Below, in pieces: positions 1-5,561 of a stretch of DNA of 5,561 nt (positions are counted from its first letter, which is position 1; every line of letters starts with the position of its first letter). The notes beneath the pieces were generated by a model that was not told the DNA's origin, ran no database searches, and saw only the letters and a list, made by a program, of their open reading frames with translations. The stretch covers positions 1 through 5,561 of the forward strand of contig JAQBPS010000652.1 in NCBI GenBank assembly GCA_028287415.1, given 5' to 3'. This DNA comes from Bacillota bacterium. Lineage in GTDB: Bacteria; Bacillota; Sulfobacillia; Symbiobacteriales; Symbiobacteriaceae. The translations under genes were made by a program, and so were the position numbers.

Positions 1-1
1 C

Positions 2-565
2 GGCCTGCAGGAGGTGGACAACCACTTTGGCGCCCGCAGCAACTTCACGGATGAGGCGGCCTGGCTCGCTTCCTCATTGCACATGCACTACTGCTATGGT
101 GCGAACCTGGACCTGAACCCGCTGGAGCCGGGCCAGGCTCGCCGCCAGTATGGCACGGCTGTCCTCAGCCGGCTCCCGATCCTCAGTTGTCACAATACCC
201 TTCTGCCGAAGACTGTCGCTACGAACGAGCAAAGGGGTTTGCTGGACACGGTGGTGAACGTCAAGGGCGTGCCGGTGCGGGTGTACAACACGCATCTGCA
301 GCCCAACGCCAACGACCGGACGGTCCAGGTGCAGGCGATCATGGAGCAGATCGGCCACCAGCAGGGGCCGCTCGTCTTGATGGGGGACTTGAACGCTACG
401 CCGACTGCCAGTGAGCTAGGCGCCCCTCTATGCCGCTCTGACGGACGCCTGGCAGGCAGCCGGATCGGGCGACGGCTACAGCTACCCGGTTGCGAACCCG
501 CACGCCCGCATCGACGACATCTTCGTCTCCCGGGCTCCGGAGTCGGCATCGGCAGCGGCGAGTAA
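2..565 (+). pseudogene. Endonuclease/exonuclease/phosphatase (EEP) family gene, 5'-partial and frameshifted
   Basis: The reading frame is already open at the window edge, so the true start lies upstream; a family member would have some 35-40 more residues before this point. The GTG at 14 is internal: it is the Val of the LQEVD motif (nt 5-19), whose Glu is a metal ligand in EEP enzymes (Mg-dependent phosphodiesterases or phosphatases such as DNase I-like nucleases and sphingomyelinases). Further family motifs in the same frame are THLQ (nt 290-301) and GDLNATP (nt 383-403, catalytic Asp/Asn). After about nt 416 the protein stops resembling the family and becomes an Arg/Gly-rich tail ending at TAA 563-565. 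The expected continuation lies in the next frame, so the gene looks frameshifted by one extra base. The last catalytic motif (SDHxP) is absent from all three forward frames. Substrate is unknown. A sequencing error could explain the shift, but not the missing C-terminal motif. Confidence 0.72.
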
Positions 566-653
566 GGGAGCAGTTCCCGTACCCCTGTCTACTCATGTGA
601 GTGGGCAGGGGGTTTCCTTTTCCCAACCGCGGCCTTTCTCGCACCTACCCTAG
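420..653 (+). other. Out-of-frame C-terminal remnant of the EEP-family gene
   Basis: Read in the frame starting at 420, the DNA encodes A-P-L-Y-A-A-L-T-D-A-W and, at nt 507-530, R-I-D-D-I-F-V-S. The latter is the penultimate EEP motif, usually written RIDYIF, and its Asp is part of the active site. This is where the GDLNATP segment upstream should have led. Removing a single base (for example the A at 418) would join the two frames as S-E-L-A-P-L-Y. Beyond about nt 531 the frame no longer looks like the family. It runs straight through the terminator hairpin to TAG 651-653 without an SDH motif. The frame is therefore a relic, not a gene end under selection. Confidence 0.6.
582..622 (+). terminator. 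Intrinsic (rho-independent) terminator after the EEP-family gene
   Basis: Bases 582-594 pair with 599-611 to give a 13-bp stem with two G-U wobbles and no mismatch, closed by the loop ATGT (595-598). The base of the stem is CCCCTG/CAGGGG. It is followed at once by a T-rich stretch (TTTCCTTTT, 613-621). It lies 16 bases after the stop at 565 and insulates the transporter operon from upstream transcription. Confidence 0.85.
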
Positions 654-697
654 GACGCATCCTCACCGTGAAAGTTTAAAACGTGCGCTAACCAGTA

Positions 698-727
698 TTG
701 TCACTGAAGGAAGGTTATTTTAAGTAT
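698..727 (+). promoter_or_regulatory. Possible sigma-A-type promoter for the transporter operon
   Basis: TTGTCA at 698-703 matches the -35 consensus at five of six positions. The AT-rich stretch TTATTTTAAGTATAC (715-729) lies at the right distance for a -10 element, but no hexamer at 16-18 bp spacing is a good match: TAAGTA at 721 and AAGTAT at 722 are both weak. Support comes mainly from position, between a terminator and the first operon gene, and from the local drop in G+C. The exact start site is unresolved. Confidence 0.3.
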
Positions 728-733
728 ACCGAA

Positions 734-772
734 GAATTCCTGATGTGGTTCAACACGCAGGAGGAGGAATTC
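734..772 (+). repeat. 8-bp inverted repeat in the 5' leader, overlapping the ribosome binding site
   Basis: GAATTCCT (734-741) is the exact reverse complement of AGGAATTC (765-772), with 23 bases between. In RNA the arms could pair and cover the downstream end of the AGGAGGAGG ribosome binding site, leaving its first part free. Each arm contains the palindrome GAATTC, which raises the chance of coincidence. Confidence 0.35.
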
Positions 773-778
773 AGGTGA
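743..778 (+). CDS. Possible 11-residue leader peptide (MWFNTQEEEFR)
   Basis: ATG at 743 opens a short frame that ends at TGA 776-778. That stop overlaps the GTG start of the binding-protein gene (775-777) in a GTGA arrangement typical of translational coupling. The ORF spans the space between, and the downstream arm of, the inverted repeat and contains the ribosome binding site of the next gene. No convincing ribosome binding site precedes it (only GAAGAA at 731-736), and the peptide shows no recognisable regulatory signature such as a run of one amino acid. It may be chance. Confidence 0.15.
   Translation: MWFNTQEEEFR
759..767 (+). promoter_or_regulatory. Ribosome binding site that fixes the start of the binding-protein gene
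   Basis: AGGAGGAGG lies 7 bases before GTG 775. It rules in 775 over the in-frame GTG at 745, which has no such site and would add ten residues before a normal lipoprotein signal peptide. Confidence 0.8.
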
Positions 779-2385
779 AAGCCAGGCTGTCCGCGGCACT
801 GATTGCGACCATTTTCACAGTAGCCCTTGCGCTCAACGGATGCAGCTCGAAGTCCAACACTGGCAACGATGCAGCTTCAGCGGCTAAAACTCTCACCATC
901 GCCATTTCCACCGACCCGGGCACCGCCGACGGCCAGATGACCACCGAAGAGTATCTGCTGCCACTCAACCTGTTCGACCGCCTGGTGGAAGTTGAGACCA
1001 CCGGCCCGGGCCAATCGAAAATTGTGCCCGGCCTTGCCGACAAGTGGGACGTCTCCGCGGATGGGAAGGTCTATACGTTCTCGCTCCACCCCGGCGTCAA
1101 GTTCCACAACGGCGAGGTGCTGACCGCCGATGACGTGGTCTACACCTTCGACCGCATGCTCAACCCGAAGACCAAGGCCCTGAACACCGACTTCCTGGAC
1201 ATGATCGACGGCGCCAAGGAGCGCATGGATGGCAAGGCCGATGCGACCAAAGGCCTTCAGGCGATCGACAAGAATACGGTCCAGATCACCCTGGCCGCCC
1301 CGTTTGCGCCGTTCCTGGCCGGCCTGGCGACGCCTGGCGTCGGCATCTACAATAAAAAAGCGACCGAAGCCGGCGGCGATAAGTTCGGGCAGGAGCCCGT
1401 GGGCACGGGGCCCTTCAGGCTCAAGAAGTGGGAGTACAACGCCGAGCTCGTCCTGGAGGCGTTCCCGGACTATTTCCGCGGGAAGGCCCGTATCGACCAG
1501 ATCATCGCCAAGGTGATCCCGAGCGCCGATACCCAGCGGCTGGAGTTTGAGGCGGGTACGATCGACGTGTTTGACCTGGATGGCGCCCGCACCCAGATTC
1601 CGTACTTCCGCGACAACGCCAAATGGCAGAGCCAGGTGGTCTCCGGTCCACGAGTAGGGACCTACTACTACGCGCTGAACCAGGCCATGAAGCCCCTGGA
1701 CAACTTGAAGATCCGGCAGGCCATTCAGTATGGCATCAACCGCGAGCTGCTGCTGGAGAAGTTCTACTACAAGACCGGTGTACCCGCCAAGGGCGTCCTG
1801 GCCCCCGGCCTGGCCGGCTACAATGCAGCCCTGCCGGGTTTCACGTATGACCCGGAAAAGGCGAAAACGCTGGTCAAGGAATCCGGGGTCGCCAGCCCGA
1901 CCATTGACATTTGGCAGGTGACCGACAGCGCCGACACGCTGAAGATTAACGAGGCCGTCCAGGCCATGCTCGGTGAGATCGGCATCAAGGTGAACATCAA
2001 GCAGGTCGACTCGGCCACCTGGAGCGCATCGCGCAAAACCGGCAACCAGATCGCCATGTACCACTCGAGCTGGTCGGCGGACTTCAACGATCCGGACAAC
2101 TTCCTTTACACCTTCTTCGCACCCAACAACTCGGTCGCCCGCTCGTTCAACGAGAAGAACGCCAAGGTCTTCGAGTCGCTGGACAAGGCCCGGCAGGTCA
2201 CGAACATGGCAGAGCGCTACAAGCTCTATCAGGATGCCGAGAAGCTGGTCGTCTATGATGATGCCGCATTCGTGCCGCTCTTCCACCTGGAGCACCTCTT
2301 TGTCGTGGCGGCGAAGGTGAAGAACTTCAAGGTCTCCTGGAATGGCTGGAGCAACATGTCCTACTACGGCATCAAGGTCGAGTAG
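775..2385 (+). CDS. Peptide/nickel-family ABC transporter substrate-binding lipoprotein (SBP family 5)
   Basis: This 536-residue protein should capture the ligand on the outer face of the membrane and hand it to the B/C permease. Residues 1-22 form a lipoprotein signal peptide: short basic start (MKAR), hydrophobic core, and lipobox LNGC with Cys23 as the lipidation site. The mature part is an SBP_bac_5 (PF00496) protein of normal length. The family signature region starts near residue 84 (VPGLADKWDVSADGK, then YTFSLHPGVKFHNGE and LTADDVVYTF), with the hinge-region motif VGTGPFRLKKW further on. Near the C-terminus W433-SADF-NDPDNF443 resembles the WxxDxxDPDNF segment of dipeptide-binding proteins such as DppA, where an Asp binds the peptide amino group. 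This favours a peptide ligand, but the substrate is inferred. The operon's strongest ribosome binding site precedes it, fitting the excess of binding protein such systems need. No processing hairpin is evident in the 26-base gap before the next gene. The gene symbol is left blank because the ligand is unproven. Confidence 0.93.
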   Translation: MKARLSAALIATIFTVALALNGCSSKSNTGNDAASAAKTLTIAISTDPGTADGQMTTEEYLLPLNLFDRLVEVETTGPGQSKIVPGLADKWDVSADGKVYTFSLHPGVKFHNGEVLTADDVVYTFDRMLNPKTKALNTDFLDMIDGAKERMDGKADATKGLQAIDKNTVQITLAAPFAPFLAGLATPGVGIYNKKATEAGGDKFGQEPVGTGPFRLKKWEYNAELVLEAFPDYFRGKARIDQIIAKVIPSADTQRLEFEAGTIDVFDLDGARTQIPYFRDNAKWQSQVVSGPRVGTYYYALNQAMKPLDNLKIRQAIQYGINRELLLEKFYYKTGVPAKGVLAPGLAGYNAALPGFTYDPEKAKTLVKESGVASPTIDIWQVTDSADTLKINEAVQAMLGEIGIKVNIKQVDSATWSASRKTGNQIAMYHSSWSADFNDPDNFLYTFFAPNNSVARSFNEKNAKVFESLDKARQVTNMAERYKLYQDAEKLVVYDDAAFVPLFHLEHLFVVAAKVKNFKVSWNGWSNMSYYGIKVE

Positions 2386-2399
2386 CGGCGTTCGCGATC

Positions 2400-2404
2400 G
2401 GAGG
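2400..2404 (+). promoter_or_regulatory. Ribosome binding site supporting a TTG start for permease B
   Basis: GGAGG lies 7 bases before TTG 2412, the first codon of a protein beginning LRYILSRIP, which is the typical N-terminus of DppB-type permeases. No ATG or GTG alternative occurs in frame at a suitable distance. Confidence 0.75.
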
Positions 2405-2411
2405 CATTGGC

Positions 2412-3335
2412 TTGCTGCGTTACATCTTAAGCCGCATACCCGTCACCATTGCCATCATCATCGGCATTACGGCGGTCACCTTCTTCCTGCTGAACGTAGT
2501 GCCCGGCGATCCGGTTGCCCTGATGATGAAGGAGCACATCAATCCGGAGACCATCGCACGGGTGCGTAACGAGATGCACCTGGACGATCCGGCCATCGTG
2601 CGCTATGGCCGCTTCATGTGGGGCGCTGTGCAGGGGGACCTTGGGCGTTCCTACAAGCTGAACCGTCCCGTAGCGAGTCTGATCATCGGGGCGCTGCCCA
2701 ACACGCTCAAGCTGACAGCGGCAGCCCTGCTCGTCGCCTGGGTTGTGGGTATTGTGGCAGGCGTGCTCTCAGCGGTGAAGCAGTACTCTGCCGTTGACTA
2801 CGGTGCGATGGCTTTCGCACTGCTGGGCGTCTCGGTGCCGATTTTCTGGTCCGGTATTCTGCTCCAATACCTGTTCGGGTTGAAGCTTGGGTGGCTGCCG
2901 ATCTCCGGCATGAAAGACGGGCTGCGCTCGCTGGCCTTGCCTGCCATCGTGCTCGGCTGGGCGTCGGCGGCATCCATTGCCCGACTGACCCGGTCGAGCC
3001 TGCTGGAGGTGATGCGGACCGACTATGTCCGCACCGCGTATGCAAAGGGGCTGCGCGACCTGCCGGTCATCATCCGCCACGCGCTGCAAAACTCGCTCCT
3101 GCCCGTGGTGACCGTCATGGCGATGCAGATCGCCGGCATGCTCTCCGGTTCCGTCATCACGGAAAGCATCTTCGGGATCGGGGGCATCGGGCGGGTGAGC
3201 GTCGGGGCGATTCAGGCCCGTGACATGCCGCTGCTGCAAGGCGCCGTCATCTTTGCCGCGGTGCTGGTGGTCCTGGCGAATCTGCTGGCCGACCTCGCCT
3301 ACGCATTTTTAGATCCGCGCATTCGCTATGACTGA
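2412..3335 (+). CDS. dppB: Peptide ABC transporter permease, DppB/OppB type
   Basis: This 307-residue integral membrane protein is one half of the importer channel. It has the DppB/OppB layout: first membrane segment at about residues 9-30, then the conserved NVVPGDPV and an extracytoplasmic loop with GDLGRSY, then five more segments at about 98-121, 131-156, 172-191, 228-250 and 275-297 (BPD_transp_1, PF00528). The EAA coupling loop that docks on the ATPase is visible as DYVRTAYAKGL (204-214), followed by R-H-A-L-Q-N-S-L-L-P. The C-terminus LDPRIRYD is typical of the family. Length is normal and no lesion is seen. The gene follows the binding protein after 26 bases. Its stop TGA overlaps the ribosome binding site of the next gene. 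The symbol reflects family position; OppB-like or other substrate roles cannot be excluded. Confidence 0.93.
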   Translation: MLRYILSRIPVTIAIIIGITAVTFFLLNVVPGDPVALMMKEHINPETIARVRNEMHLDDPAIVRYGRFMWGAVQGDLGRSYKLNRPVASLIIGALPNTLKLTAAALLVAWVVGIVAGVLSAVKQYSAVDYGAMAFALLGVSVPIFWSGILLQYLFGLKLGWLPISGMKDGLRSLALPAIVLGWASAASIARLTRSSLLEVMRTDYVRTAYAKGLRDLPVIIRHALQNSLLPVVTVMAMQIAGMLSGSVITESIFGIGGIGRVSVGAIQARDMPLLQGAVIFAAVLVVLANLLADLAYAFLDPRIRYD

Positions 3336-3347
3336 GGAGGGCTCCAC

Positions 3348-4235
3348 GTGAATCACATGGCAGAGCTCTCCGAGGAGCTGGAATTGCAAGGGACCACGTT
3401 CCTGGGAGACGTGTGGACTGCCTTCCGCCGCAACCGGCTCGCCATGGCCGGCGTGCTCCTTGTGCTGCTCCTGTTGATCGTGGCGGTGTTCGCCCCGTGG
3501 ATCGCCCCGCATGATCCGTACAAGGTGAACCTGACGGACCAGTTCCTGGCGCCGGGTGGCAAGTACTGGCTAGGGACCGATATGTACGGGCGGGATGTGC
3601 TCAGCCGGATCATCTACGGTGCGCGCATCTCGCTGGTGATCGGGCTGGTCCCGACCCTCGTGTCGACCGCCATTGGCACCCTGCTGGGCATGACCGCCGG
3701 TTATTTCGGCGGCCGCACGGACGGGCTGATCATGCGCCTGGCGGACATCGTGCTGGCGTTCCCCTCGCTGCTGCTGGCGATGGTCGTGATGTACACGCTG
3801 GGGGCGTCCCTGATCAACATCTTCATTGCGCTCAGCATCGTCGGTTGGGCGGGCATGGCGCGTGTGGTGCGGGCGCAGACGCTCTCGCTCAAGGAGCGGG
3901 AGTTCGTGGAGGCCGCCCGGGCCGCCGGCGTGAAGCCCTGGGTGATCATGCGACGGCACATCGCGCCCAACTGCCTGCCGCAGATTCTGATCCTGATGAC
4001 CCTGGCCATTCCGGGCGCAATCATGTCGGAGGCGAGCCTGAGCTTTCTGGGCGTCGGCGCTGCACCGCCTACCGCGAGCTGGGGGCTGATGGTCTCCAAT
4101 GGCCGGGAGTATCTGCTGACGGCGTACTGGAATTCGGTCTACCCGGGCTTCGCCATTCTGCTGACTGTGCTGGGTTTCAATTTCTTTGGCGACGGTCTGC
4201 GCGATGCGCTTGACCCGTTCCTCAAGCGCCAGTAA
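3348..4235 (+). CDS. dppC: Peptide ABC transporter permease, DppC/OppC type
   Basis: This 295-residue permease partners with the B protein. An OppC-type N-terminal region (PF12911) comes first: cytoplasmic F-R-R-N-R-L, membrane segment at about 31-50, then APWIAPHDPY and LGTDMYGRDVLSRIIYGAR (75-93), a hallmark of the C-type permease. A BPD_transp_1 core follows with segments at about 93-118, 128-150, 153-172, 212-235 and 265-283. The EAA loop is EFVEAARAAGV (185-195), followed by R-R-H-I-A-P-N. SFLGVGAAPPTASWG and the end GDGLRDALDPFLK are also characteristic. GTG 3348 is chosen because GAGGAGG (3334-3340) sits 7 bases upstream; the in-frame ATG at 3357 is 16 bases away and less likely. Only 12 bases separate it from the preceding gene. 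Confidence 0.93.
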   Translation: MNHMAELSEELELQGTTFLGDVWTAFRRNRLAMAGVLLVLLLLIVAVFAPWIAPHDPYKVNLTDQFLAPGGKYWLGTDMYGRDVLSRIIYGARISLVIGLVPTLVSTAIGTLLGMTAGYFGGRTDGLIMRLADIVLAFPSLLLAMVVMYTLGASLINIFIALSIVGWAGMARVVRAQTLSLKEREFVEAARAAGVKPWVIMRRHIAPNCLPQILILMTLAIPGAIMSEASLSFLGVGAAPPTASWGLMVSNGREYLLTAYWNSVYPGFAILLTVLGFNFFGDGLRDALDPFLKRQ

Positions 4236-4250
4236 GCGAGGAGCTTATCC

Positions 4251-5229
<979 letters not shown>

Positions 5230-5240
<11 letters not shown>

Positions 5241-5561
5241 AGCGCTGGTGCAGGTGCGGGACCTGGTCAAGCACTTTCCCTATCAGAGGGGGGCGTTCGG
5301 GTCGTCCCGCACGTTGTTGCGGGCCGTGGATGGGGTCAGCTTTGAGATTCGCAAGGGTGAGACGCTGGCGGTGGTGGGGGAGTCGGGGTGTGGGAAGAGC
5401 ACGCTTGGCCGCTTGCTGCTGCGGCTGATTGAGCCGACGGCTGGTGACGTGAGGTTTGAGGACAAGGATGTGCTGGCGTTAGGGGCGGAGGCATTGCGGG
5501 CCTTGCGGCGGGACATGCAGATTGTGTTCCAGGACCCCTATGCGTCTTTGATCACTCGGCT
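5230..5561 (+). CDS. dppF: Peptide ABC transporter ATP-binding protein, DppF/OppF type, 3'-partial
   Basis: The first 110 residues are present; the gene runs off the window. It is the second ATPase of the importer. The frame from GTG 5230 reads [21 protein letters not shown], the usual DppF/OppF N-terminus. Then come [10 protein letters not shown], Walker A GESGCGKS (50-57), the family-typical [18 protein letters not shown], and the Q-loop VFQDPYASL with Q101. The signature motif, Walker B and C-terminal domain are beyond the edge. The start overlaps the D gene by 11 bases, so translation is probably coupled. Two oddities: codons here favour G at the third position, unlike the rest of the operon, and the nearly invariant NPR after YASL reads ITR. 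A complete gene would be about 320-330 residues. Confidence 0.88.

Noticed and set aside
745..774. Upstream in-frame GTG at 745 as start of the binding-protein gene
   Set aside because: No ribosome binding site precedes it, and it would put ten extra residues before the lipoprotein signal peptide. GTG 775 has AGGAGGAGG at ideal spacing.
1351..1362. Run of six A in the binding-protein gene as a possible slippery frameshift site
   Set aside because: The codon phase (AAT AAA AAA GCG) does not fit the X-XXY-YYZ pattern, and the downstream frame continues as a normal family protein.
877..2295. Long open frame of 472 codons on the minus strand, antisense to the binding-protein gene
   Set aside because: It mirrors the codon bias of a GC-rich gene. 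Its translation is low-complexity, rich in Val/Gly/Leu/Asp, with no recognisable domain, and the plus-strand frame is an unmistakable SBP family 5 protein.
2386..2411. Possible stem-loop between the binding-protein gene and permease B
   Set aside because: Only the 6-base palindrome CGATCG (2395-2400) is present; no stem strong enough to stabilise the upstream mRNA or attenuate the operon could be drawn.
5340..5400. Possible G-quadruplex in the F gene (GGGGG, GGGG and GGG runs near 5376-5396)
   Set aside because: Only three runs of three or more G lie close together; a fourth is too distant. The runs are explained by GGG/GTG codon use in the Walker A region.

Overview
The window is GC-rich bacterial DNA and is dominated by one tightly packed operon, read left to right, for a peptide-type (DppABCDF/OppABCDF family) ABC importer. 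Three things point to a high-GC Gram-positive, perhaps a GC-rich Firmicute: strong purine-rich ribosome binding sites about 7-9 bases from every start, frequent GTG/TTG starts, and a solute-binding protein anchored as a lipoprotein. This is inference from style, not a taxonomic identification.

Layout. Positions 1 to about 565 hold the 3' part of an endonuclease/exonuclease/phosphatase (EEP) family gene. It enters from outside the window and appears broken: one apparent extra base near 416-420 knocks the C-terminal motifs out of frame, and the final SDH motif of the family is not found in any frame. A strong intrinsic terminator (about 582-622) closes this unit. An AT-richer gap (about 654-774) carries a possible promoter, a small inverted repeat and a possible 11-codon leader ORF. 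The transporter operon then begins: lipoprotein solute-binding protein (775-2385), permease B (2412-3335), permease C (3348-4235), ATPase D (4251-5240), and the start of ATPase F (5230 to the window edge), which overlaps the D gene by 11 bases.

How the genes work together. The lipid-anchored binding protein captures a peptide-like ligand outside the membrane. The B and C permeases form the heterodimeric channel. D and F are the two cytoplasmic ATPases that drive uptake. Gaps between genes are 26, 12, 15 and -11 bases and no internal terminator is evident, so a single transcript with translational coupling of D and F is likely. The true substrate (di- or oligopeptide, or another solute handled by this family) cannot be settled from sequence alone.

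I see no novel multi-gene system here. The points worth a second look are the decayed nuclease gene, the 5' leader of the binding-protein gene, a seven-G tract at the D/F junction where loss of one G would fuse the two ATPases, the cysteine quartet in D, and the unusual codon use and Q-loop-adjacent residues in F.
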